Below are positions 17,168 through 25,869 of a DNA stretch of 64,000 nucleotides, piece after piece. The notes below the pieces were generated by a model. It was not told the DNA's origin. It saw nothing but the letters and a program-made list of their open reading frames with translations, and did no database searches. The DNA comes from Mucilaginibacter flavidus. Lineage in GTDB: Bacteria > Bacteroidota > Bacteroidia > Sphingobacteriales > Sphingobacteriaceae. The stretch covers positions 62,001 to 126,000 of the forward strand of contig NZ_JAMXOE010000018.1 of NCBI RefSeq assembly GCF_024055575.1. Reading direction: 5' to 3'. The translations under genes and the position numbers were made by a program. The first letter of the stretch is position 1. Each line of letters begins with the position of its first letter.

Positions 17168-17911
17168 GTGCACCTGGTTAATTTAAGTGTTGAGAATAAA
17201 CGTGATGAAACCGTAGATACGGCTTTCGGAGATTTGTACATTGATGTACGAAACCAGGAAAAACGCGTTTTAACAGATTGCCAGGTAATGTTTTTGCCAG
17301 ATATTGAACCGACACATATCCATTATAAAGAATGGCAGGTAAGGAAAAGATCGGCAAAAAGATTGATTGATTATCTGAAGGAAAAAAGCAAACCGCTTAA
17401 TATTTTAGAAGTGGGCTGCGGCAATGGTTGGTTATCGTCGATGCTGTTAACCATCAAAGGCTCAAAAGTTACCGGCATAGATGTAAACGAACCTGAAATT
17501 ATGCAGGCGAAACGTCTTTTTAAAAACGAAAGGCTAGATTTTATTTGTGCGGGTTTCGACCCCACCATGTTTTCGGGCTCAAAGTTTGATGTTATTTTAT
17601 TTGCAGCATCCATACAATATTTCCCATCGCTAAAAAATATTTTGCAAAGTGCGCTTTCATGTTTGAAAGGGAATGGCGAAATTCATATTATCGATACAAA
17701 TTTTTACAGTGCTAACCAGGTTGAAGGTGCTGCTCGCCGGACCGAACAATACTACAACGACATGGGGTACCCCGAAATGGCGGCCTATTATTTCCATCAC
17801 ACTGTAAACGATTTGAAGCCATTTAATTACCGGGTATTATTTAACCCGCACAGGCTGGTCAATAAAATGAGTAAAAGAGACCCATTTTACTGGGTGACCA
17901 TAAAACATTAA
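17168..17911 (+). CDS. Class I SAM-dependent methyltransferase
   Basis: A 247-residue methyltransferase starting with GTG at 17168, 12 bases after the first radical SAM gene; there is no ATG in frame before the conserved fold. Motif I ILEVGCGNGWLS and the acidic GIDVNE are clear, followed by DVILFAASIQYFPSL, the usual motif II region. The N-terminal 70 residues may contact substrate. It is followed 5 bases later by the SPASM-like radical SAM gene. It may methylate O, N or S on the pathway intermediate. Confidence 0.87.
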   Translation: MHLVNLSVENKRDETVDTAFGDLYIDVRNQEKRVLTDCQVMFLPDIEPTHIHYKEWQVRKRSAKRLIDYLKEKSKPLNILEVGCGNGWLSSMLLTIKGSKVTGIDVNEPEIMQAKRLFKNERLDFICAGFDPTMFSGSKFDVILFAASIQYFPSLKNILQSALSCLKGNGEIHIIDTNFYSANQVEGAARRTEQYYNDMGYPEMAAYYFHHTVNDLKPFNYRVLFNPHRLVNKMSKRDPFYWVTIKH

Positions 17912-17916
17912 ATATT

Positions 17917-18963
17917 ATGCCGGGGCAATCGCTATTACATACCTATAAAAGGCATCGTACTTTAAAAACAAGTATTGTATCGGCATTGCCTATAGTTATT
18001 TTGATGCCCCACAGCGCATGTAATTGCCGCTGCGTGATGTGCGATATCTGGAAAGATAACAAAAACCTGAAGCAGCTAACAGAAGATGACGTTTTTGGCT
18101 TGCTTGGTGCCATGAAAAAATTTGGTACGCAGGAAGTCCTAATGTCTGGTGGGGAAGCTTTGCTGAATGCCAATTTTTTTAAGCTGTGCCAGATCCTTAA
18201 GCAAAACAACATCAAGGTAACCTTGCTTACAACCGGGCTCACTATTAAAAAGCACGCCCTTCAAATACTGGAGTTTGTTAGCAATGTTATCGTATCAATT
18301 GATGGAGATGAGCCGCTGCATGATGCCATCCGGAACATTCCGAATGCTTTTAGTAAGTTGAGGGATGGCGTTGAGTGTATTAAGTCAATAAATCCGTATT
18401 ATCGGATAACTGCCCGTACTGTTATACACCGTTTAAACTTCAGGAACTGGGAAGCCATAATCAATGCGGCGCGGTTGATGGGGATAGATCAGGTCAGCTT
18501 TTTACCTGCCGACGTAAGCAGTCATGCATTTAACCGACAAATGGCCTGGGAAGAACCCAAGCAGCACGAAATATTAATTTCCGAACGCGAGTTGCCAGAG
18601 CTGCAGGAAGTAATAACGCGCATAATCAGTAATTCATCAAATTTCACCAACAGGTTTATTGCCGAATCGCGGGAGAAGATACAGGACATTTACAATTATT
18701 ATGCCGCATTTTATGGGTTAAATCCTTTTCCTTTCAAAAAATGTAATGCGCCATGGGTATCTACAGTTATTGAGGCGGATGGGAATGTAAGGCCCTGCTT
18801 TTTTCACGATGTGATAGGCAACATCAGGGATTCATCATTGGATGTCATCTTAAATAGCGATAACGCAGTTAATTTCAGGAAAACGTTGGAGATGAGTAAG
18901 AATGATGCCTGCATAAAATGCGTATGTTCACTAAATCTGTCGCCGTTTGCAAAGCTGGCTTAA
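17917..18963 (+). CDS. Radical SAM protein with SPASM-like C-terminus
   Basis: A 348-residue radical SAM enzyme. The cluster motif is C35-x3-C39-x2-C42 (HSACNCRCVMCDIW), and EVLMSGGEALL is the SAM-contact GGE motif. The C-terminal region has a Cys pattern (CNAPW, then RPCFF, then ACIKCVC), consistent with a SPASM/twitch domain binding auxiliary iron-sulfur clusters. Such proteins mature peptides or act as dehydrogenases on sugars and alcohols. No precursor peptide gene is evident nearby, so a small-molecule or sugar substrate seems more likely. The gene lies 5 bases after a methyltransferase and 10 before the next radical SAM gene. Confidence 0.86.
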   Translation: MPGQSLLHTYKRHRTLKTSIVSALPIVILMPHSACNCRCVMCDIWKDNKNLKQLTEDDVFGLLGAMKKFGTQEVLMSGGEALLNANFFKLCQILKQNNIKVTLLTTGLTIKKHALQILEFVSNVIVSIDGDEPLHDAIRNIPNAFSKLRDGVECIKSINPYYRITARTVIHRLNFRNWEAIINAARLMGIDQVSFLPADVSSHAFNRQMAWEEPKQHEILISERELPELQEVITRIISNSSNFTNRFIAESREKIQDIYNYYAAFYGLNPFPFKKCNAPWVSTVIEADGNVRPCFFHDVIGNIRDSSLDVILNSDNAVNFRKTLEMSKNDACIKCVCSLNLSPFAKLA

Positions 18964-18973
18964 TTTATAAAGT

Positions 18974-20434
18974 ATGAAGAGTATCTTGTTTTCACATTCC
19001 TACTTTTTGCGTTTTGACCCAAAGCAATGGCAGTTGGGGCAGCCTTACCCACCGCTGGGCACCATTTACGCCGCCGCTTTTATGCGCCAAAATAACTATA
19101 CAGTTTCGCTTTTTGATACCATGTTTGTGAGTGATCCGCAGGAAATTAAGTCATCGCTGGAAAAAAATAAACCCGGCTATTTTGTGGTGTACGACGATGG
19201 CTTTAATTACCTCACAAAAATGTGCCTCACAAACATGCGCGAGGCGGCCTTTGAAATGTGTAAAATAGCTAAAGCCAATGGCTGCACTGTTATCGTTTCA
19301 AGTTCGGACTCGACAGACCGTTACGCAGAATATTTAGCAGAAGGGGCCGATTTTGTGATAATAGGAGAGGCCGAGCATACCCTGCTGGAGCTAACCACCC
19401 ACATAAAAGACGGCCTAAGTAATTTTGATTCTATAAACGGCCTTGCTTATATAAAAAACGGCGCTGTTACCAAAACAACCGGTCGCCCGGTTTTAAAAGA
19501 TTTAGACAGCCTGCCCTTGCCGGCCTGGGATTTAATCGACATAGATATTTATCGCCAAACGTGGCTCAAAAACGCGGGGTATTTTTCATTGAACATGAGC
19601 ACCACAAGGGGCTGCCCGTTTAAATGTAACTGGTGCGCCAAGCCAATTTACGGTAATCGCTACAACTCACGCAGCCCTGAAAACGTGGTTGCCGAGATTA
19701 AAATGCTTAAGGATCGCTATCAAATGGATCATATATGGTTTTGCGACGATATTTTCGGCTTGAAACCCGGATGGGTTAAAGAATTTGCAAAGCTGCTGTA
19801 TATCGAAAATATTAAAATAAGGTTTAAAATACAATCCCGGGCTGATTTGTTGGCCGATGAGGAAACCGTTAAAGCCCTCGCGCTAGCCGGCTGTGAAAAC
19901 GTTTGGATAGGAGCTGAGAGCGGCTCGCAGCAGATATTGGATGCCATGGATAAAGGCATCACCATTGCGCAAATACGCGACGCTACCCGGCTGATGAAGG
20001 AAAATAATATCAAACCATCGTTTTTTATCCAATTCGGGTATCCAGGCGAATTGAAGGATGATATTAAATTAACCATTGATATGATAAACGAATTATTGCC
20101 TTTTGAAATAGGTATATCGGTATCATACCCGCTACCCGGTACCGTGTTTTACGATAGGGTTAAAGCTGATTTAAAGAAAAAAACCAACTGGACAGATTCA
20201 GACGAGATGGCGCTGATGTTCAGCAATACTTTCCCTCCATCGTATTACAAACAGCTGCACAAGTACGTGCACCAAAACTATCATAAACACCTCGCTAAAA
20301 ACAGCCTGGTTAAACTAATTCATAACCCGTTAAGTGCTAATTTTAAAAGTATCAGGAAAGCCGTTTCGGTGATTTATCATGCGCCTGCAACACTTATCGA
20401 AGGCCTGAAACTACGGAAGCTGGAGGAAGCATGA
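18974..20434 (+). CDS. Second B12-binding-domain-type radical SAM protein
   Basis: A 486-residue radical SAM enzyme of the same broad class as the gene at 15653 but clearly divergent. The N-terminal Rossmann domain covers about 1-150 and again lacks a DxHxxG motif (the equivalent region reads SLFDTMFVSD). The cluster cysteines are C214, C218 and C221 in RGCPFKCNWC, and IGAESGS marks the barrel. The C-terminal 90 residues are basic and probably membrane- or substrate-facing. Its stop overlaps the following methyltransferase start (ATGA), so the two are co-translated. Confidence 0.87.
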   Translation: MKSILFSHSYFLRFDPKQWQLGQPYPPLGTIYAAAFMRQNNYTVSLFDTMFVSDPQEIKSSLEKNKPGYFVVYDDGFNYLTKMCLTNMREAAFEMCKIAKANGCTVIVSSSDSTDRYAEYLAEGADFVIIGEAEHTLLELTTHIKDGLSNFDSINGLAYIKNGAVTKTTGRPVLKDLDSLPLPAWDLIDIDIYRQTWLKNAGYFSLNMSTTRGCPFKCNWCAKPIYGNRYNSRSPENVVAEIKMLKDRYQMDHIWFCDDIFGLKPGWVKEFAKLLYIENIKIRFKIQSRADLLADEETVKALALAGCENVWIGAESGSQQILDAMDKGITIAQIRDATRLMKENNIKPSFFIQFGYPGELKDDIKLTIDMINELLPFEIGISVSYPLPGTVFYDRVKADLKKKTNWTDSDEMALMFSNTFPPSYYKQLHKYVHQNYHKHLAKNSLVKLIHNPLSANFKSIRKAVSVIYHAPATLIEGLKLRKLEEA

Positions 20435-21255
20435 TGGCAGCAGCAGGGGCAAATATCAACGAGCAACAGGCGGAATCGGCGTTTAGCACACAGTCGGTTA
20501 TTTTTGATGAGTTGTACTCTGGCAATACCATTATTAACTATAAAAGGGAACGGGTGCGCGATCATGTTTTAAGATTGCTGGCGCCCGGCAGCTCAATCCT
20601 GGAGCTGAACAGCGGCACAGGCGAGGATGCATTATTTTTTGCAAACCGGGGCCACATAGTTCATGCAACTGATATATCTGAAGGGATGCAACAGGAGCTA
20701 CAACGGAAGGTTGTGCTGAATGGTTTGGAGCACCATATTAGCACCGAAATATGTTCCTATACTCAGCTTTATAAAATAGAGAAAGCTGGTCCGTACGACC
20801 ATATATTTTCCAACTTCGCAGGTCTTAATTGCACAGGTGATTTGGATAAAGTACTGGCATCATTTAATAATCTGCTAAAACCCGGGGGGACAGTTACTCT
20901 TGTGATTTTACCGAAATTTTGCCTTTGGGAAACCTTAATGATTTTTAAGGGGAAATTTCGTACGGCATTCCGCAGGTTTTTTAGCAACAAAGGGGCGACG
21001 GCGCACATTGAAGGGGTATACTTTAAGTGTTGGTATTATAATCCATCTTTTATCATAAAAAATCTCGGGGATAAATTTAGTGTAAATGGCTTAGAAGGCT
21101 TATGCACCATCGTACCGCCATCATACATAGAAGGTTTCGCTGAAAAGCACCCCAAAGCGTATCAATTTTTGAAAAATAAAGAAGATAAGTTAAAAACTAC
21201 CTGGCCCTGGAAATATATTGGGGACTATTATATTATTTCTTTAACAAAGAAATAG
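20431..21255 (+). CDS. Class I SAM-dependent methyltransferase
   Basis: A 274-residue methyltransferase, last gene of the radical SAM operon. Motif I is ILELNSGTGEDALFF, with N replacing the more usual glycine or cysteine, and the second-strand acid is in ATDIS. The central ILPKFCLWETLMIFKGK segment and following basic stretch recall methyltransferases of lipid- or polyketide-like substrates, but no firm assignment is possible. The ATG at 20431 overlaps the upstream stop; a second ATG follows immediately at 20434. It converges on the DUF1349-like gene with a 32-base gap. Confidence 0.85.
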   Translation: MMAAAGANINEQQAESAFSTQSVIFDELYSGNTIINYKRERVRDHVLRLLAPGSSILELNSGTGEDALFFANRGHIVHATDISEGMQQELQRKVVLNGLEHHISTEICSYTQLYKIEKAGPYDHIFSNFAGLNCTGDLDKVLASFNNLLKPGGTVTLVILPKFCLWETLMIFKGKFRTAFRRFFSNKGATAHIEGVYFKCWYYNPSFIIKNLGDKFSVNGLEGLCTIVPPSYIEGFAEKHPKAYQFLKNKEDKLKTTWPWKYIGDYYIISLTKK

Positions 21256-21287
21256 TCGCTCATATCATTTGTGGATATTCTATTTTA

Positions 21288-21947
21288 TCAGGGGATATCA
21301 ATATGCACATCCCAAACCCTTGCTTCTTCAATTACTTCAGGGTCGTGTGAGCAAATGAATAAACCTACCAGTGCTTCATCCGGCATGTTTTTCATTATAT
21401 GTGCACCTACGGTTTTCAAAGGTTCGCCAACGTGGCCTATACGCATGATCAGTCGCTTCCCTATACGCTGTAACTGAATTACTTCGAACTTTTTTTCAGG
21501 GTAAAATATTTCGCCCTCCGGGTCTTTCATGTTTTCGCCGGTGAGCGAACGCCACTGCATTACAGTAAGTCCATCGCCATGCTCAACTGTATTTAGTTCG
21601 ATGGATTTTTCGTCATTAGATTCTCTTATCATCCAACCAATTTTACGATGATTGTTGCCTTTTGCGCCTATAAATTCAAAATTTGCGGTGGCGGTAAAGT
21701 CACCCTTTATTTTTTTGTAAACGAATTGAAATTCGTCGCGGTTAAACCAGATGTTATAGCCGGATCCCTTTAAAAAATAGACGTGGGTAACTTTATCGTA
21801 AGTTGCTGCGCCGGCATTTTTAGGGTGACCAATATCTTCATGCTTGTCAAACATACCAACGGCATCTGCCTGGGCAATGACGCGATTAACAGACAGGAAA
21901 AAAACAATAAAACAAGCTGTGCTTGCGATAAAGGATTTGCATTGCAT
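21288..21947 (-). CDS. Secreted DUF1349-like beta-sandwich protein
   Basis: A 219-residue exported protein. I set the start at 21947 because MQCKSFIASTACFIVFFLS gives a clean signal peptide ending at VIAQ; the longer frame adds 46 basic residues with no homology feel. The mature part (DIGHPKNAGAATYD, then IWFNRDEFQFVYKKIKGDF and IGWMIRESND) reads like the concanavalin-like DUF1349 family, which often binds carbohydrate or occurs beside glycosidases. It lies 82 bases after the DUF5777 gene and may be the last gene of the sigma-factor operon. No catalytic residues are assigned. Confidence 0.65.
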   Translation of the reverse strand: MQCKSFIASTACFIVFFLSVNRVIAQADAVGMFDKHEDIGHPKNAGAATYDKVTHVYFLKGSGYNIWFNRDEFQFVYKKIKGDFTATANFEFIGAKGNNHRKIGWMIRESNDEKSIELNTVEHGDGLTVMQWRSLTGENMKDPEGEIFYPEKKFEVIQLQRIGKRLIMRIGHVGEPLKTVGAHIMKNMPDEALVGLFICSHDPEVIEEARVWDVHIDIP

Positions 21948-22029
21948 AACAAAGGCCGGTATAAGTTTACAGCTAATAAAGCTATAAAAATACCGGCCCT
22001 GGTTATGGTGCAATTTTAACTTTTTATGG

Positions 22030-22977
22030 TTAATTATTGCCTTCCTTCTTTTCCTTCTTGTCTTTTTTATGCCCGTTAAAATCAAACATCCTCGATATGG
22101 TAAAACCTATCCTGTATTGTCCGCGGCCATAACTCGACTGGGTGCCGCTTAGGTAGTTTATTTCGTTAACAGCGCGGGCGTTGGTTACGTTAAGTGTAAA
22201 TACGTGTCCGCCTGTTTCCATTTCGAAACCAAAGCCCAGTGGGTCGGAAAAGCCGTTGCCCTGGGTATGCTGGAATGACGAGAAAGAATGAGCATAGTCA
22301 ATTATAAAGCCCGCGGCTTTTGAAAGTTTTAAACGTAAAGTAGCGTTCAGCGCAATAAAGTCAAGATCGTTACCGGGCACAAATGGTATTGGTGTGTTGT
22401 TGCGAACTACAGATGGCGCTATTTGCAATACATTACCCGGCGAAAAGCTGTGTGCTATCAAAACCTGCCCAAAATAAGAGAACCTGTCAGACGCTTTGGT
22501 AAAATCCTTACCGTAGGGCCTTAAGGCGGTTTCGCCCAATAAAGTTATGGCAAATGGTGAGCCGCCATTAGCCTGGTGCAGCACAGCATATTTCAGTTCC
22601 AAATCGGCAAGACCGCCAATTGTGCTGCGCCCCATGTCGATATTAAGATTGTCGGTCAGGCCATATTCAAACCCAATGTAAACATCTGCCACATCATCGA
22701 GACCGTAGTATAACTTGCCGCCACCGTTTTTACCTGCAAAATCGCCAAAACGGTGTATTACCAAAAAGTTGAAATTATTTTTCTTGATCGTTTTTGTGCT
22801 TTGCGATAAAACAAGCCTGGATGATTTATAAATTTCCATAGGCCCTTTTGCGTCATCATTGCTCATTGAGTTCAACAGCGAGTCGGCTGCAGTTGTTTTT
22901 TTGTCGGAATCGCCCTTCTGGGCCATTAAGGTCACGCTTGCTAACATGAAACTTAACAGGATTATACATCTTTTCAT
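22030..22977 (-). CDS. DUF5777 family outer-membrane beta-barrel protein
   Basis: A 315-residue protein beginning at the ATG at 22977, which gives the signal peptide MKRCIILLSFMLASVTLMAQ; an upstream in-frame start adds only 14 odd residues. The segments IHRFGDFAGKNGGG, YYGLDDVADVYIGFEYG and the alternating strands resemble the DUF5777 barrels of Bacteroidota, which commonly neighbour YceI genes, as here. The C-terminus is Lys/Glu-rich (KKDKKEKKEG). It is presumably an outer-membrane protein of unknown cargo. It follows the YceI gene by 25 bases. Confidence 0.72.
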   Translation of the reverse strand: MKRCIILLSFMLASVTLMAQKGDSDKKTTAADSLLNSMSNDDAKGPMEIYKSSRLVLSQSTKTIKKNNFNFLVIHRFGDFAGKNGGGKLYYGLDDVADVYIGFEYGLTDNLNIDMGRSTIGGLADLELKYAVLHQANGGSPFAITLLGETALRPYGKDFTKASDRFSYFGQVLIAHSFSPGNVLQIAPSVVRNNTPIPFVPGNDLDFIALNATLRLKLSKAAGFIIDYAHSFSSFQHTQGNGFSDPLGFGFEMETGGHVFTLNVTNARAVNEINYLSGTQSSYGRGQYRIGFTISRMFDFNGHKKDKKEKKEGNN

Positions 22978-23002
22978 ATCGGGAGTGTTTAGTGTGTGAT
23001 GG

Positions 23003-23545
23003 TTATTTATAAAGTACATAATTTGCCGAAACCGTCATTTTGATGCTCTCGGCTATGTTGTGAAATACAATTTTTGGAATGTCAATATGATGGTCGGCGC
23101 ATTTTACCATAAATTCCGATTTCATACTTATCGCCCCGCCTTTCACCGTCATAGTACCGGATATGGTGCGTTTCATGGTTACATTGTGCACGGTTAAATC
23201 GCCGGTTACATTTACCGGGTAGCTTCCATCCTTAGTCACATCAATTTTTTCAGCTATTTTGCCTTTAAAAGTAGCGCGCGGGTATTTGTCGCTCTCCATA
23301 TAATCAGAGTTAAAATGCTCCTGCATTAATGATTTAGGGAACTTGAACGAACTGATAAGCACTGTGAAGTTTAGCTCGCCGGTAGCAGCATTGAATACGG
23401 AGGCACCCGTTGATGTTTCGGCCTTAATATCCTCTATTGGTGCAGTTGAAAACAGTGTTATACTGGCATTTTTGCAAACGTAGAGGTCCTGTCCCGCCTG
23501 GAAGGTTATCATCCAGGCAAGTAACATAATACTTAGATATTTCAT
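23003..23545 (-). CDS. YceI family periplasmic protein
   Basis: A 180-residue exported lipocalin-like protein. A short signal peptide (MKYLSIMLLAWMITFQAG) precedes the YceI fold; SFKFPKSLMQEHFNSDYME and YPRATFKGKI are typical. YceI proteins bind long isoprenoid or amide lipids. The operon places it 5 bases after the anti-sigma/barrel gene and before DUF5777, so it may be part of an envelope-stress or lipid-handling response under the ECF sigma factor. Regulation by that sigma factor is inferred from the operon only. Confidence 0.85.
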   Translation of the reverse strand: MKYLSIMLLAWMITFQAGQDLYVCKNASITLFSTAPIEDIKAETSTGASVFNAATGELNFTVLISSFKFPKSLMQEHFNSDYMESDKYPRATFKGKIAEKIDVTKDGSYPVNVTGDLTVHNVTMKRTISGTMTVKGGAISMKSEFMVKCADHHIDIPKIVFHNIAESIKMTVSANYVLYK

Positions 23546-23550
23546 TCTTT

Positions 23551-24927
23551 CTAGGGTTTTGTTAACGAATTTAAGTTCCAGCTTAGCCCTACCGCAACGC
23601 CGGTAGACTGTAGTTTAACCTGGCTGTAGCCAATGTTTGATAAAGGAATTTTCATATATGGTTGTATGCTGATACCAACCTTTGAGTTAATTTGATGTTC
23701 ATAAGTAGCATTTAAGTTTACCACGCCAAAAAAGTATTTGCCGGGGTTAGCAACGTTTATTGTTGAAGGCCCTGTAGCATTACTGCCGCCGCTATAGCTA
23801 CTGGTGATACTACTCGCATTATATTCAAATTTATAACTCTCGTGCAGCATAATGTATGATGACAACCCGGTGCCGAACGACAATTTATTTTGATTACGGT
23901 GGTAAACCTGGTAGCTAACATTTAAAGGGATATCAAGCATCCGGCAATCCGCAGTAACTTCCTGCGGCGACACAGGCCATTTAACGCCATTGCGGTAGTT
24001 GTTAAAATTGGTTGCATAAGGTTTAACCGAATACAATGCGCCGGTTGTTACCGTAAGTTTACGCGATAGCCCTACCGCAAAAGTCAAACCTATATTTGTG
24101 CCTACTTTGCTTTGCGCAAATGAATTTACTCCATTTAAATCAGGTGCTGCAATCACACTTAAAGTATATTGTGGGCGGTACGCCATTTGCGGTTTTACCT
24201 TTGGCTTAACCGGTGTATTGGTGGCCAAGCCATTCTTTGTATCAACCGCTGGTTGCGTTACAGCGGGTTGTATTACCGCTGGCTTGTTATCTGTTGTTGC
24301 AGATTTGGTAACCGGCGCCTGGTTTATAGCGTAAGCATCGTTACTTACATTGTTGTTTTTAACCGCTTTGTCAATAATAGTATCCTTTTTCGGGCTTACT
24401 GGTGTTGTGGCAAATTGTTGTTTATCATTTTTAACTGCAAGGGTTGCTGGTTGCTTTTGCAGGTTATTTTTTAATACTTTTTTGCCGGCAATGCTCTGTA
24501 CTTTATCCTTTGCAATACTATTTGTTTTTTTGCCGGCAATAGTTTGGGACTTATCAATAGCAGTGTCTTTTACAGCTTGTTGGGCGATAGCCGGTTTATC
24601 AATAATGGTGTCGGGCCTTTTCGTGCCTGCAATTGATTTATTGTCGATTATCGTATCTTTTTTAGGGTGAGCAGCTATTTGCGTAGGATTGCCACTTTGC
24701 TGTCCGCCATTTTTAGGGCGTAAAGCCCACCAACCTAAAAAAACTAACATTAGTGCAGCAACACCACTTAAAATAGGCCACAAATAAATAATCCCTTTGC
24801 GTTTGGGTTTATCCAGCAGCTGCTCGAGCGCATCCCAATCTCCCTCCTCGTACCGGATCTCATCGACCGGGTCCTCCAGCTTCTTTTTAAAAAGATCGTC
24901 TAATCTTTTTTCGTTCTCTGTGTTCAT
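23551..24927 (-). CDS. Membrane-anchored protein with beta-barrel-like C-terminus, possible anti-sigma factor
   Basis: A 458-residue protein with unusual layout. Residues 1-46 are acidic and cytosolic (DDLFKKKLED, GDWDALEQLLD), like the sigma-binding heads of Bacteroidota anti-sigma factors. One transmembrane helix follows at about 47-68. A low-complexity linker (about 80-250) contains degenerate units such as KDTIIDK and IAGKK. The last 200 residues look like an outer-membrane or PorT-like barrel ending in aromatic-terminated strands. Its start overlaps the sigma-factor stop by 4 bases, the classic sigma/anti-sigma arrangement. The anti-sigma role is inference. Confidence 0.7.
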   Translation of the reverse strand: MNTENEKRLDDLFKKKLEDPVDEIRYEEGDWDALEQLLDKPKRKGIIYLWPILSGVAALMLVFLGWWALRPKNGGQQSGNPTQIAAHPKKDTIIDNKSIAGTKRPDTIIDKPAIAQQAVKDTAIDKSQTIAGKKTNSIAKDKVQSIAGKKVLKNNLQKQPATLAVKNDKQQFATTPVSPKKDTIIDKAVKNNNVSNDAYAINQAPVTKSATTDNKPAVIQPAVTQPAVDTKNGLATNTPVKPKVKPQMAYRPQYTLSVIAAPDLNGVNSFAQSKVGTNIGLTFAVGLSRKLTVTTGALYSVKPYATNFNNYRNGVKWPVSPQEVTADCRMLDIPLNVSYQVYHRNQNKLSFGTGLSSYIMLHESYKFEYNASSITSSYSGGSNATGPSTINVANPGKYFFGVVNLNATYEHQINSKVGISIQPYMKIPLSNIGYSQVKLQSTGVAVGLSWNLNSLTKP

Positions 24928-25565
24928 TCTCTAATACCTTTGTTTAAAAACACCCCGTTCATGTTTATCGCTTTGATAGCTACTATCGGGGTGCAATCCA
25001 TGCCATTATTATAATTAGCACCACCGGCAGACGAATCTGCCTTTAATATCATGTTTTTTAGCTTTTGCCTGGCCTTATGCAAATTCGACTTTGAAGTGCC
25101 GGCATTTATGTTAAGCATTGTTGCGATTTCTTCGTGCGAATAACCTTCAATTGCAAAAAGGTTAAACACCGTGCGATAAGCCTGGGGGAGCTTTTGCACC
25201 ATCGCTAAAAGATCATTATAATTCAGGTTTTTATCGGCAATGTCGCCATCGCTTACGTGTTCGGCCTTTTCCAAATCTTCTGTGTAGGCCATTTTTAAAT
25301 TGGCCCTGTAGTAATCAATGGAGACATTCATCATTATCTTACCCAGCCACGCCTTGAACGGCCTGCTGGTGTCAAAGCTTTGGATATGGGTAAACACCTT
25401 AAAAAAACCCTGGTTCATCACCTCCGCCGCTTCATCGCGGTTCCCGGCATAGCGCAGGCAAATCCCCATCGAAAAACCGTAGAAGGCTTTATAAAGCATT
25501 TTCTGGCATTTCCTGTCCTGTTTTATGCAGCCCGCGATCAGTTGATGTAACTCTTCTTCTCCCAT
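24924..25565 (-). CDS. RNA polymerase ECF sigma-70 factor
   Basis: A 213-residue ECF sigma factor. Region 2 is seen in YAGNRDEAAEVMNQGFFKVFTHI and RPFKAWLGKIMMN; region 4 in LPQAYRTVFNLFAIEGYSHEEIATMLNINAGTSKSNLHKARQKL. It opens a reverse-strand operon with the membrane protein, YceI, DUF5777 and perhaps the DUF1349-like gene. The tail (residues about 185-213) is longer than in many ECF factors and ends near the overlap with the next gene. Targets are unknown; autoregulation is plausible but I could not identify a -35 motif with confidence. Confidence 0.93.
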   Translation of the reverse strand: MGEEELHQLIAGCIKQDRKCQKMLYKAFYGFSMGICLRYAGNRDEAAEVMNQGFFKVFTHIQSFDTSRPFKAWLGKIMMNVSIDYYRANLKMAYTEDLEKAEHVSDGDIADKNLNYNDLLAMVQKLPQAYRTVFNLFAIEGYSHEEIATMLNINAGTSKSNLHKARQKLKNMILKADSSAGGANYNNGMDCTPIVAIKAINMNGVFLNKGIRE

Positions 25566-25869
25566 ATGGGTTAAATCCTGTTAGCTAATGTAGTTCCCAT
25601 TGTTCTAAACGTTATCACGTTGATTGTTAAAAAAAGGTTGCCTTCCGGCTTTTAAAAAATTGCGGAACGTGTATAATTAATTGATAATCAAATAATTAAA
25701 AACGTATATTATAATACCGTTTCTATATTTATTTAATAATCCCTGCCAGAAGTTTTAAATTTCCAGGCGAAATTTATTTGCTTAAAATTTATATCAAAGG
25801 CAACCATTTAGCCCGGATTACCGATATAATTAACAAACACCGCCGTTAAAGGCATCTAAATTTAAATAA
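25566..25869. other. 304-base AT-rich divergent spacer
   Basis: No gene is seen here. The spacer separates the ECF sigma gene (reverse) from the glycosyltransferase gene (forward) and is very AT-rich around 25665-25745, with runs such as TTAATTGATAATCAAATAATT. It should contain both promoters. No convincing inverted repeat or RNA structure stands out. Confidence 0.6.

Noticed and set aside
24098-24670. Overlapping hydrophobic forward frames opposite the anti-sigma-like gene
   Set aside because: They are shadows of the low-complexity linker on the other strand, giving Cys- and Phe-rich nonsense.
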